The notes under the pieces were generated by a model. That model was not told where the DNA came from, ran no database searches, and saw only the letters and a program-made list of their open reading frames with translations. This document shows, piece by piece, positions 11,341 through 22,100 of a stretch of 64,000 nt of DNA (position 1 is its first letter; each line of letters starts with the position of its first letter). The translations under genes and the position numbers were made by a program. Source of the stretch: Heterocephalus glaber (taxonomy: Eukaryota; Chordata; Mammalia; Rodentia; Bathyergidae); contig NW_004624866.1 in the NCBI RefSeq assembly GCF_000247695.1, positions 4,630,452-4,694,451 of the forward strand. Direction: 5' to 3'.

Positions 11341-14300
11341 TATGAGCAATTTTCTCACGGACATATACCCACTTTATTTTGGAATAATATGAAAATTATT
11401 CAAACAAAACAGAAGAGCAAAAGCTCAGCTGGCACCTTCAGGACACACAGGAAGACACTACATTTTAGCAGTTATGTGATCCCACAGTTTCCACTTTTTT
11501 TAAGGTCTATAACATTTTGTTCAGCAAAAACTTACTCCAAGCATACAAAGCAGAATGAAAGCAGAGCTGCTCCAATTCCATAAGGACAGGGAAGGAGTAT
11601 GACCTGGTGGCCAAGTGATCAGCCAAATCTGCCATGATCAATGGACACACACATGATCTTGTCCTGTCTTTAAAGATGACAACTGTTAATGATTTTGAAG
11701 GACACAGTGGAGGGAAAAGAGCCTAAAGACAGTCTTGCAATGGGATTTTGTGAGCACTCGGGTAGAAGACAGTGAAGTGGGGCTGGAGGAATAAGATGGA
11801 AAATTAGGCAGCCAGAGACATGAGCTGACTTAAGAAGGGAGTAGAGGAAGCTGGTGACTACTTCCAGCCTGTACTCCAGTGTGTACGTGATGGTGGAGTT
11901 ATGGATAATGCCAGTGACCAATCATTTTTTAATTAAAAATTTTTAAGGGAATAATTTTTGAATAATTAGTAAAATCAAAAAAGTGTTTTCGTTTGAATCG
12001 TTAAATATAACACCAAAATATATTACTAAAGTTTTGAGCTACTGTAATTAAACTATATGAAAAGCCTGTAGTACCTTAAGGTACTATTATGTCAACATTT
12101 GCTGTAGAATACTGCAAAAGTAATTAAACTGTGTCTTCACCTCATTATATTACTCAAAGTAAAATTATGTTCATATTTTAAATTCTTTATTTCAGCTTTT
12201 CTTATGTCTTCTCTCCCTAATGGAAAGCAAAGAAAAAAATATGGTTTAACAGCCAGTTCTGATAACTAAAATTAGGTATTCAGTTTTGAAATGTGTATGA
12301 TTTTCCACCATACATTTGTCAGTTTTACTAATGAAAAATAGTCAAATCAGTTTTTGTTCTTTAAGTACTTGGTGACTGAAACTCATCAGGCATTTTCAAA
12401 ACATGAGATTATTTCTACATGGGTAACTGAGAATGAGCCATAGCGACAGAGGCAGTAGACAAAACAGTACAGAAGTGACAATGAGGAAATCCGGAATATG
12501 ATATGACTGTTATCCGTGAAATCTGAATGAGGAAAAATTTATATCAGAAATGGAATGTATAAAGATGGCAATAATTCATTAGATCACTGCAGGAAAATGC
12601 AGGAAATTTTTGTGTTCTGTCAAACCCATGACCACATTAATGTTTTAGCAAAAGCTGACACCATATCAGAGCAACAACATCTATAAGCAAATTTCATTTT
12701 TAAAGCTTTTGGAATCTTTTAATGACTATTTTTTAAAGCTACAATTCTTCCATAAATCTTTTTGCACTAGGTAGCCATACAATGAGAACAACACTGTGAG
12801 TAGGAACATTTAGTCTTTTCAACTGCAAAGCTCCCTCTCAAATGAAATGGACCTAAAGGGACATTTCCCTCCTCTTTAGAAGCTAACAGCAGGTAATTTT
12901 AAACCTCTCAGAGAGGTATTCACCATAAAAACCTTGATTGGCCCTTCCCAGCGGGGGTGGAAGCCCACCGCCCTGCCTTAAAGACAGATTTGGGGGCAAG
13001 AGGTCAAGAAAAAAACTGAGAAAGCATACAGTTCTGATTAATTTTGCAGAAACTCATCTGATGGTAAGGAAATCCTGGAAAAAAGGCTTACAATCATAAA
13101 GCCTATGAGTGGAGGGAAAAAAGAAAAAAATAGTCCCAAATTCTATACCCTACGTAACTGCACATATCTGAGATCACACATTTAAGGGGAGATGGTACAA
13201 TAAAAACACCACCTTTCAAAACAGAGAAACTGAAGAACAGGAAAAAAGCGGAAATGGTGAAAAAGAAATGGAGGTGAGAGGAGGGGAAAAATGTGTTTAT
13301 AAAATGGACACCATTTGTCCTTTCTAACAAGTAACAAACAAAACAGTACTGCAAAAAGGGGAACACTTAATACCCACTCTAGTGCCCTTGGTTAGGGAGT
13401 TCAGTGATCCTGGTCTTGACTACTCTGAGTGCCATCTTGCCCCTGACATCAGAGGCAACTGTCCTTGAGAGGCATAGCTTTCTCAGGGTTTTCTTCAAAG
13501 CCTGGCTTAAAAGCATTAAACAATTCTATATTACAGAGACTCTTCAAGGGACAAGATCATGAGGAATGGAGGAAATCCAGGTATGTATTTAATCAGTTAT
13601 CTGGGGAGAAGCTTACAGATCTTATCAAAGAGCACGCTCCAAGGTTTTTCTCTTTGCAGAATCTTTCCCACCTCACTGTGGTCAATGGCCTATTGTTAAA
13701 TTCATTACTTTAAAAAGGCATACAATCTTTTTAAAGAGAATTGCAGGGCCTAATGCATAGGTGTTCAGGAAATGCTTTGATGAATGCATCCAGGTTCAGA
13801 CAGTATTCTCAAAGTTTTCAAAGCTTTCCTTTTATACCACATTGACAATCAAAAAAAAGAGAGAGAGAAAACCAAGAGTTTTACTCCGCATTTAGTCTGT
13901 CCAAGGTCAGTCAAAGAAGAGGATTTTATGAGCAAGCTCCTTAATCTTCTCAGTTTGAACTAAGAGGACAATCTAAAGCTAATGGAGATTTTTTGTTGTA
14001 GTTTGTTTTGCATTACTACAACTCCATTCAAGAGTCAAAGGTGCCAAGTCCTTTAAACACACACACATGTCCATAAGCTTTATACACACTATTAGAATCA
14101 ACCCCATAAAAGGAGACTATAAACCAAGACAACTACCCAAAAATGTAAAAGCAGGTAATAAATACTTAGGCATCAGAACTTCTAGAATAAATATCAAATG
14201 CAAACACTGTCACTGTGTTTACTTTTTCAAGACCTAAATCCTGCTAGGTGCAAAAACCTCTCCTGCCTAAATATTCCCTTAAGCTCTTCCCTCACTGATG

Positions 14301-15177
14301 TTTCAACGAATTCATTGGGTGTGGGGGAAAAAATAAAGTCTGGAAACACATCTACAATCATGAGTACCACGTGCAGGTGTGGAGTAATGTCTTAAACTGA
14401 TGATGAAGGCACCTCTGACCAATTTATTCTCTACTGAGTTAGGGATCAGTAACACAAGCTAAAGAGACTGATGGCCTGGTCATATTTCACAAATTTTTTC
14501 AACTGTATTATCTGTAGTGTTGGGTACTGCAAGAAGTATCCCACAACAACACATGGGCAGGCATACTTTCTGTGCATCTGGCAAACCAAAATGACACAAA
14601 GGAAGAACAAATGAATCTTAAGCCGTGCAGTCCAAGAACAGATGGCAAAGAAAGGTAAAATCATCAGACAGAAAGGAAAAAGAACGTAAAAGGCCAGAAT
14701 GTCCAGGGAAGGAATCTGTTTACTGCAGTAACCTAGGCAGAGGGCAGTAAGGATTGACCAGTAAAGGTGATGGGGGAGAAAAATGAAATGAAAATACATT
14801 ATAAAGGGTCATCTCAAAGCAGACAAAGATGGGTAACAAAATGGCTGTCTTAGAAGAAAAGAGTAGGCCTGGGTTTTACAGTGTGCGTTGAAATGAAACC
14901 TGTTACTGAATAAAACCTGTGTTAATTCTTGAATCACCAAGAAAATTTAAACTTCTATTATCTAGCTGAAGAAAATCTGAGACTTTAACCTAAATTGAAA
15001 ATATTTTTATATGGCCTATAGAAAAAATTGTAAGGTTTTTTCTTTAAAAACTTTCTTCCCCTTCAGGGTAAATATCATCACTTATACTAGAAAAATCTAA
15101 ACTTAGCTATCCAGTAGAGTTAGCTGCCTGCAAACTCCTTCTTTATTTCCTCTTGATACTCAATTGTTAAAAACTGT
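11341..15177. other. Unassigned sequence with an AT-rich core at 11925-12190
   Basis: No gene or young repeat. The AT-rich core holds several TAATTA words and an 18-bp perfect palindrome at 12069-12086. A faint MIR-like antisense stretch may lie at 14038-14140. A purine-rich tract spans 13190-13290. A 44-nt exon-like island is at 13537-13580. Confidence 0.4.
12069..12086. repeat. Perfect 18-bp palindrome
   Basis: TAGTACCTTAAGGTACTA equals its own reverse complement. It lies in an AT-rich segment with two copies of the word TAATTAAACT nearby. Confidence 0.95.
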
Positions 15178-15376
15178 GCCCGAGTCAGGCATGAAGGCAC
15201 ATGCTTGTCATCCCAGCACTCTGGGAGACGCAGGCAGGAGGATCCCAAGTCTGAAACCAATCTGGGCAATTTGGGGCCTTAGTAAGACCTTGTCTCAAAA
15301 TAAAAAACATTAAAAGGGCGTGGATGTAGCTCAGTGCAAAAGCCCCCGGGTTCAATCCCCAGTACAATCAAACAAA
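15178..15376 (+). mobile_element. B1-ID composite SINE
   Basis: A B1 half (CATCCCAGCACTCTGGGAG, GCAGGAGGATCCCAAG, GACCTTGTCTCAAAA) is followed by an ID half (GGATGTAGCTCAGTG, GGGTTCAATCCCCAGTAC). This dimer type is known from several non-murid rodent groups. The ID half lacks part of its middle section. Confidence 0.85.
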
Positions 15377-15666
15377 CCACCTTGCCTTTGTTCCAACCAA
15401 AGAACACCCTGACTCCATCAAAATGAGCATCAGTTGTGTTGAGAATATATGTTTATATGAAGAGATATGTATTAATTATATGCAGGAAAATAAGCAAGGA
15501 CATATTTCCTCCCACTTAAACACCATATACACCCCCACCCCGTGTATCTGCAGAGTCTTTCCGAATGACAGAGCTGTAGCTCATTACATTTAAACTGCTG
15601 TCCTCTTCCATTTACTTTAGATCATTATTTAAATTAAAATCTTGTCCAGCTGAATTCCTTAGGCAA

Positions 15667-15895
15667 TGAGTGATGGCAAATCTTTTAGGGGCCAAGTGCC
15701 CCAACTGTAACCCAAAACCCACTTATTTATCGCAAAGAGCCAACACTGCAAGTAAACCTGAATACTGAGGTTTTAATTTAGAAAAAACAACTGTTATCCA
15801 ATGCTGGGCTGGTGGAGCGACGGTTGGCGAGCCAATCCACAGCGAGGGCTCTGCATGCTCACTGTTCTACACAGCCCACAGGTTCACCACCGATG
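15667..15895. mobile_element. hAT MITE with terminal inverted repeats
   Basis: The left end GAGTGATGGCAAATCTTTTA and the inverted right end (CATCGGTGGTGAACCTGTGG on the minus strand) form imperfect terminal inverted repeats. The interior words AACCCACTTATTTATCGCAA and AACCTGAATACTGAGGTTTT match, from memory, a hAT family found patchily across tetrapods. Possible target duplications flank it: CCTTAGGCA at 15657-15665 and CCCTAGCA at 15896-15903. At about 230 bp it has no transposase and would have needed one in trans. Confidence 0.7.
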
Positions 15896-15903
15896 CCCTA
15901 GCA

Positions 15904-16875
15904 CAAAACCAACAACAAACCACATCTCATTTCGGCTTCAACGATTCATCTGATAGTTGACAAAAATTCTGCAGTTTCTCTAAAATCAGGCTTTTTAAAA
16001 TTATTATGCAAAATTTCAAATAATCACAAGTACAGAAAATAGTATCCTGTACCTCTAGGTGCTTTAGCAGTCATCAACATTTTGCAATCTTGTTTCATCT
16101 GCCTTCTTCCGCCTTACTATTTCATTTAACAGATGATTTCAACTTTTAATGGATGAGGGCTTTTTTAACATTTCAAATTCTCTTTCTGAACAGGCAGGTC
16201 ATATACTCAAAGACAATCTTGAAGCACTGTTTCAAGAAACTTAAAAGGGAAATCCACAGTACTTTAAGGAGAATCTCAGGCAGCATGTTATTTCACCGGT
16301 AAACACTTCAATGTTTTGGAGAAACACCTTTTTTACAATCAATCACCAATAAGACAATGCTTCATTATTCCAGAAATGCTTTTGATTATTAAATATTCTT
16401 TCAAAGTATTTGAAGTTATTTCATTTGCTTACAAGGTTATTCATGAAAATTATTTTAGACACTATCCATCTGTGCCCAGTCTCACCAGCAAAGATGTAGA
16501 AATCCTTCAATGCCAAGAATGAACTTGGCAAAGATAAAATTATTCACACTGTACATACACCACACACAGCATAATATCTTATAGGGTTACAGAACAAATC
16601 AAGAAAGCTGGAAGGAAAACAAAAGTCTACTCAAGGCTGTAATTCCCCCAGTAGGTCATTGTTTGAGCTACCGTAGCTGCTCAGAAGGTGTCATGCATCA
16701 ACTTTAAAGATGACCTATGATAATCTGGAAAAAATGACCGCTGTGCGACTTGGGGAGGAGGACTGGCCAGTAGACTGCTTGTCGATCAGCTGACCAGGTA
16801 ACCTGAAGACTGGCAACTGGCTGATGACATTTCTATCTGCGCTAAATCATCATGTTAATTAAATACTAGAACTAG
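15904..16875. other. Unassigned sequence
   Basis: No gene or repeat family recognised in this kilobase. Confidence 0.4.
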
Positions 16876-17034
16876 GTCTCTAGTGGTGGCTGTAAAACCA
16901 GCATCACCTGGGAACTTGTTAGAAATGCAAATTTTCAAGCCTTAACCCAGACTGAAAGAATCAATAACTTTGAAGTAGGGCTGAACAATCTATACTTAAA
17001 CAAGCTCTCCACGTGTGCTACAATTTAAGAACTA
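16876..17034. mobile_element. MER5A hAT fossil
   Basis: CCAGCATCACCTGGGAACTT, TTAGAAATGCAAATTTTCAA and AACAAGCTCTCC appear in MER5A order (inverted relative to the usual consensus). Non-autonomous and old. Confidence 0.8.
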
Positions 17035-17037
17035 GGA

Positions 17038-17145
17038 GTCCAGTGCAACACTAACTACCTGTGACTAACTTAAAGTAATTAAAATCAATGCTCACTAGTT
17101 TAACAGCCAGTGGCTACCACACTGGTCAACACAGATTATAGAATT
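17038..17145. mobile_element. hAT-type fossil, same family as at 3358 and 3943
   Basis: CAGCCAGTGGCTACCACACT then GGTCAACACAGATTATAGAA corresponds to the GTGGCTACCGTATTGGACAGC end of the family at 3.4 kb. It directly abuts the MER5A copy. Confidence 0.6.
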
Positions 17146-17162
17146 ATGATTACAGATTATAG

Positions 17163-17245
17163 TCATGCCAGGTGCCGCTGGGCCAAGCACTTTATGTGCA
17201 GAATATAAGGTTTCTTTAATTCTAAGTAACCCAAAGCTGGGGTTG
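17163..17245 (-). mobile_element. MIR SINE fragment
   Basis: TGCCAGGTGCCGCTGGGCCA, AAGCACTTTATGTGCA and TTTAATTCTAAGTAACCC follow the inverted MIR 3' half (TGCCAGGCACTGTGCTAAGC, TTTAATCCTCACAACAACCC). Confidence 0.6.
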
Positions 17246-17699
17246 TGACTCTGTCTGGATCTCAAGAGGCCCTAGCCCTCATGTGTCAACTACATGCAAA
17301 TGCCACAGGGAGAAGCATCCGAAATAAAGAAGATGGAGAGGAAGGCATGCTTGGTGACTGTTACCCAACTGGTCACAGAGTCAAGGAAAAGTAAATCAGA
17401 CTGCAGGCAGACTGTGGAGCTACTGCTCTCACCAGTGACCTGGCGAGACCAATGCAGTCAGGGGCATGGGGTCCGGGATAACTGGCTTTGTGAAAATGCA
17501 GCCACCTGGGACTCAATGGCTCCCATGGAGGGTCCCCGGCAGCAATGGCAGTGGGGAGACAGCTGTGGTGGGGTGCTTTGCTAGAGAAGAATAACAGAAC
17601 CTGAGGATAGCAGGGTCTCGGCTGTGCTCTCCTTCACAGCTCATATTCATTTCTTTATCAAAATTTCCCCCTTCCTCTTATCTCCAACTTCTGAGTCTT
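17246..17699. other. Unassigned sequence
   Basis: Contains an open frame of 96 codons (17294-17584) with no recognised domain and no splice support. Nothing else is recognised. Confidence 0.4.
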
Positions 17700-18169
17700 C
17701 CTATTGCACTTAAACATGTTATTCTACCATAGTAAGGAAAAACCTCTCCCAGCCCCATTCCACTCACTCCTCTTTCTCTGCTTTACCTACTGCTCTCTAC
17801 CCTTCTATAACAAGCAATCCTTCTGGAACACACTGCTCAAACAGTCAGTTTCCACCTCAACCCTCTGAAACCCACAGCTGTCTAGCTTCTGCTTCTTCTA
17901 AGCCACTGAAGACTCCACCATGGTGGAACCTTCAGGGCCTAGCACAGAAGCTGGCCCAAGCCAGGCTGAGTCCACTCTGAGTGAATACACAATGGACTTC
18001 CATAATGTGAACTCAAAAGAACCCTCCTCAGTACTGAAATGCATACTCCTCTTTGCCATAATAGCACTGCACACTGCAGCTGTTTCTTACCTGGGTCAAC
18101 TCCCAGCTCTATGCTGATTATTCCCAAAGGAGTATCAGTAGACTCTCTCACCTCTTAGCTTAAGGCCCA
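17700..18169 (+). mobile_element. L2 LINE ORF2 fossil, 5' piece
   Basis: Pyrimidine-rich L2 ORF2 sequence. The landmark CAGCTCTATGCTGATTATTC matches the L2 polymerase word CACCTCTATGCTGATGACAC, and the piece runs to TTAGCTTAAGGCCCA, matching CTAAGCTCCAGACCCA. The match resumes at 18608 beyond an LTR, so the two pieces are one element split by insertion. The reading frame is broken. Confidence 0.7.
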
Positions 18170-18607
18170 TGTGATGGTGTGCATCTTGAATGTCCCACAA
18201 AGGCTCATATGACAGTCTGCAGCAGTATTAAGAGGTGATGAGCTGGGGATTTAGCTCAGTGATGCCTCTGCCTGCCTCGCAAGCACAAGGTCCTGAGTTT
18301 GATCCCCGGTACCAAAAAAAAAAAGAGGTGATGGAACCTTTAGGAGGTAGAGACTATTAGAAGGAAACTACATCGAGAGCATGCTCCTGGAGGGGATATT
18401 AGGACCCCAACCCTTCCAGTGTCTATGTTAGCTTCCAAGCTGCCATCAGGTAAGCTTTGCTTTACCACATGCTCCCAGGCATGCTGTACTAACTCATCCA
18501 AGACCAAATCAACAAAGCTGACCAACCACAGGCTGCAACCTCTGAAATCATGAACCAAAACAAACCTAAGTTCCTTTTCAGCTGGTTTTCTTGAGGATTT
18601 TGTCATA
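18170..18607 (+). mobile_element. MaLR-type solo LTR inserted in L2
   Basis: Starts TGTGATGGTG, then CTTGAATGTCCCACAAAGGC, GATGGAACCTTTAGGAGGTA, a promoter-distal GCTGCCATCAGGT and AGGATTTTGTCATA. A 5-bp repeat GCCCA flanks it (18165-18169 and 18608-18612), the size expected for this class. It is interrupted by an ID SINE. No gag or pol is present. Confidence 0.75.
18241..18322 (+). mobile_element. ID SINE (subfamily A)
   Basis: A tRNA-like body with an A box (TTAGCTCAGTGATG), the middle GCCTGCCTCGCAAGCACAAG, a B box (GAGTTTGATCC), GGTACC and an A tail. A perfect 11-bp target duplication AAGAGGTGATG lies at 18230-18240 and 18323-18333. It sits inside the LTR. Confidence 0.95.
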
Positions 18608-18960
18608 GCCCAGGTACCAACTGCCTTAGTTTCTCAAAGTGTCTCAAATGCATATGATCTCATTGTCACCCTACTCCTTGGCCCCTCACAAAAAATCTAG
18701 TCCTTTTGTGCTTCCTGTTTCAGGGAATGGCACCACCATTCACCTGCCAAGCAAGCAACGTGAGCTTCACCTTTTCCTTTATTTCTATTGAATCAGCCAT
18801 CTATTAGTATTTCCTGGCAAACCCGCCTGTTTCCATCCCTATATCATTACCTCTCACTTGAAACAGTCATACAAGTTCCCAGTTCTTTCCCCTAAATACC
18901 CACCCAGCCACAGCCACTCATTCCCACTGCAGCCTGAAGGATCCCCATAAATGAAAGGGT
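18608..18960 (+). mobile_element. L2 LINE ORF2 fossil, 3' piece
   Basis: Resumes with CCAACTGCCT, then TCTCAAATGCA and a clear GGGAATGGCACCACCATTCA (L2 word TGAATGGCACCACCATCCAC), then CACTGCAGCCTGAAGGATC. It continues the copy at 17700-18169. No intact frame. Confidence 0.75.
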
Positions 18961-18977
18961 TCTACAAGTGTGAACCT

Positions 18978-19150
18978 CACACCGACCCAGAGGTAGCAGC
19001 AGTATCTGGGGACCTGTCAACAGCTACAAGTTCTCTGGTTTCACCCAAGACCCAGTAACTCACAAATCCTGGCAGGGGAACCCATCAGTTTGTGTTTTAA
19101 CAAGCTCTCCAAACGACTGTGGTGAGTGATCAAGTTTGAGAACCAGTGCT
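18978..19150. mobile_element. MER5A hAT fossil
   Basis: GGTAGCAGCAGTATCTGGGG, CAGTTTGTGTTTTAACAAGC and ATCAAGTTTGAGAACCAGTG are the MER5A ends and middle in order (inverted orientation). Confidence 0.8.
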
Positions 19151-22100
19151 TTAAAAAATCTGTTCACAGCACTGCTGATGAAAGCTTTCACTAGTGTGTC
19201 ACTATTCCTACCAGAAAAGCCAAATTTTTGCATATCATTCATTTATTGTAGAAATGACTACCCTAAAATAGGAACCCTAAAATGAGGGGCGACTAAAGTT
19301 TAAACAGACAAATGAACAGATAGTAAGTCATCCCACAGGTAGGGGTGTGAGAAAGGTGCCCGCAAATGAAACAGCTTTATGAAAGTTCTGAAGGGAAAAG
19401 TACATCTCACTGAGGGATGGAGAACATTTAGAAGGACTTGCAGATGAGACAGGAGGTAAGCTATCTAAAAACTTACTAGTAAATGATACTTTCTTCTGTT
19501 CCTTTCTGTGGTGCTGAAATTTTATGTTTCTCATCCCATCATCCTGTGTCCTTTTGCCAACCAAAAAGTCCTCCAGAACACACAAATTCAACACCCATAA
19601 TTCCCTAGCTACGTGACTAAATGGTAACATGACTAAATGGGACAGGACACTACATGGTTAGACCTTACACTCTCAGTATCTGATCGTATAAAGTATGCAC
19701 ACTTCAAACTGGTTAAGGCCCCTCCTAACCACTCACTCTCTATGGCACTTTTCATCCTCTTACTACTCCAAGTCCCTCACCTTTCACTAAAACTAGTTCA
19801 AATTACACTTCCCCCAGAAAATCTATCATTACAATTTAGCAAACCCTTCTCAATCTATAGATCCTCCATATTTAAATGTGTTGTATATATCTGTGTAAAT
19901 ATCAATCGCTTACTACATCATAAAACTCAAGACATATAAAGATACTTGTATTTATTCAACAGTATAACTTCTTCAAGAACAAAACTGTTTCTGATCTCAC
20001 ATGCCTCATTTTCAAAATACTGTAAGCAAGCTGAATAAAATAATAACCAAAGTCAATTCCAACTCTAAAATGTCATTACCTATAATCCCATTTAGCAAGC
20101 TGCATTTACTGTAGTCTGTAAATGTTGCTAGCACTCCAAAACTCACACTTCCAAGTCATCAAGTCTTGCCTTCCCTACATGATCCTTTTTGAAAATGCCA
20201 AGAGGAAGAGTAAACATCTCTCTCCTCAAACATTTACCCTTTCTTTCTGGTAAAAGCATTCAAAATTCCTTCCTATAGCTTTTTTAAAAATACAAACTAG
20301 CAGTTTTTAAGCAGACATGCAACACTGTTAACATAGCTTCTCCCTCTAATTCTATTTCAGATTTGTCAATTTCCATGCATTACATGCTATCTTTTCTCTA
20401 CACCAAGAACTTCTTTCCTAAAACCCAAACCTCCAAGAAAAATTGGGACATTAAACTTGCACTTAAATTAGCTATAGCAACATGCATGCACACACACGTA
20501 CACACACACACTCACATACACTCTCACACATAAACTGAACTCCTTCCATTTTACAGACCAGCCAGAATCTCAAGTCTTTTATTTTACTTTATTTTCCATA
20601 ACTGAAGAAATCTAAATGGGCTATGCTTTCAATCCCAAATAAACCACGCTTGTTGATTTCCTAATCTCAAGTACTGGAAATGTCAGTGTAGGCAACTGAT
20701 GATTGGGGCATTTTTATAAAGTAAATGTCACTTTATGAAAGAGTATCAAGTAATGGTACCTCTATCCAGTCACTACAGCCCAGCCTTGGAAGAGATTCAC
20801 AATGGCATTACTCCCTGGTACTATGACTGCAAAAGCTTAACCTGTTTACCCACAGAATATGCTGCTAAGCCAGATAACCCTCCCATCTATCCATCCCAGG
20901 CTCAGAAGCAAACAGGCTTTCCCTGGCCACTAAAGTCAAGGTCACAGATACGAGGCTCCTAGGACAAACAAAATTAGCAGACAATTTTTCACTGGTCCAC
21001 ACAGTATGTTGAAACACTTGACCTAACATTAAAAATCATGGGACTAAAATAAATATTCCTTTTTTAAAAACTTGAAGCTCTAGAGATAATGGCCCTACAA
21101 TTCTGTATAAAGGCTCAATATCTACTATACGTTCCCTCCTCTCCCCAGGGACTTGATCTGTCCTTTAGCACCTCTTATTTACAACCTGCATCACCCATTA
21201 AGGGTTATGTGCACAACGTTTAGGAGTATCTGCGTTTGTGGTCCTTTTACGTCTACCTACATGGGGAAGCTGAGCAACTGTTTTCAATTCTGGAATGACT
21301 ATCCCTAGAAGACATATCAGTAAACAATGCACGTAACCATTTCCTATTTACTCTCTTAAATCCAGTGTTAAACAACGATACTTATGCTCTCCAATGCTTA
21401 TGTAGGTCTCACAGGAACACATTCCCCACCTTTTATCCAAATTTTCCTTTTCTGAACATGTCAAATGCTAGCATTTGGGCATTCTGCCTTCTTATTTTGG
21501 CATTAAGACAGCCCTGAAAGGCCAAAACACCTTCCAAAGTTTCCATGCCTCTTTTTTTTTATCATGACCAAACTTAAGGCAAACAGTTCCTGTTTCAAGT
21601 ATGCATTTCATAAAGGCTCTACTTTTCCTTCTCCCATACATTTCTAATGTCTTTTATAACAGATGTGGGAGACACAGAACTAAGTAAATGCCTTCAAATG
21701 GGCTCTTCCAGTAGATAAATGCAAAATACAGCCAAAAGGCAATAATACTCAAGGACCAACTACACAATTCTTGTAAGATGTGAAGAATATCCAAGAGGTG
21801 ACTACTGTGTCAGTTTTATCTTAGTTGTTTGAATGTGGAATTCTTTTCAATGGACCATAGTATCCTAGCTGTGAGTTACAAACACAGTACTCTATAGTTT
21901 CAGGCAAACTGATACTTGTTTTAAAAAAAAAGCATAATCAAAGTCTGTTTTCAAAATAGCAAGATTAAATCACTCCAGCACTGTGGTACAAGTCAGAATG
22001 GTTTCATGAAGTGGATGCTATTATTGCCGAATACTAATTATAAGCATCTCTTTCACAGTAAAACGGGTGTATTATCATTATCTATATTTTACATTCACCA

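Noticed and set aside
14446..14799. 117-codon minus frame rich in hydrophobic residues
   Set aside because: The reverse complement of purine-rich DNA naturally reads as hydrophobic residues. No family recognised and no splice sites.
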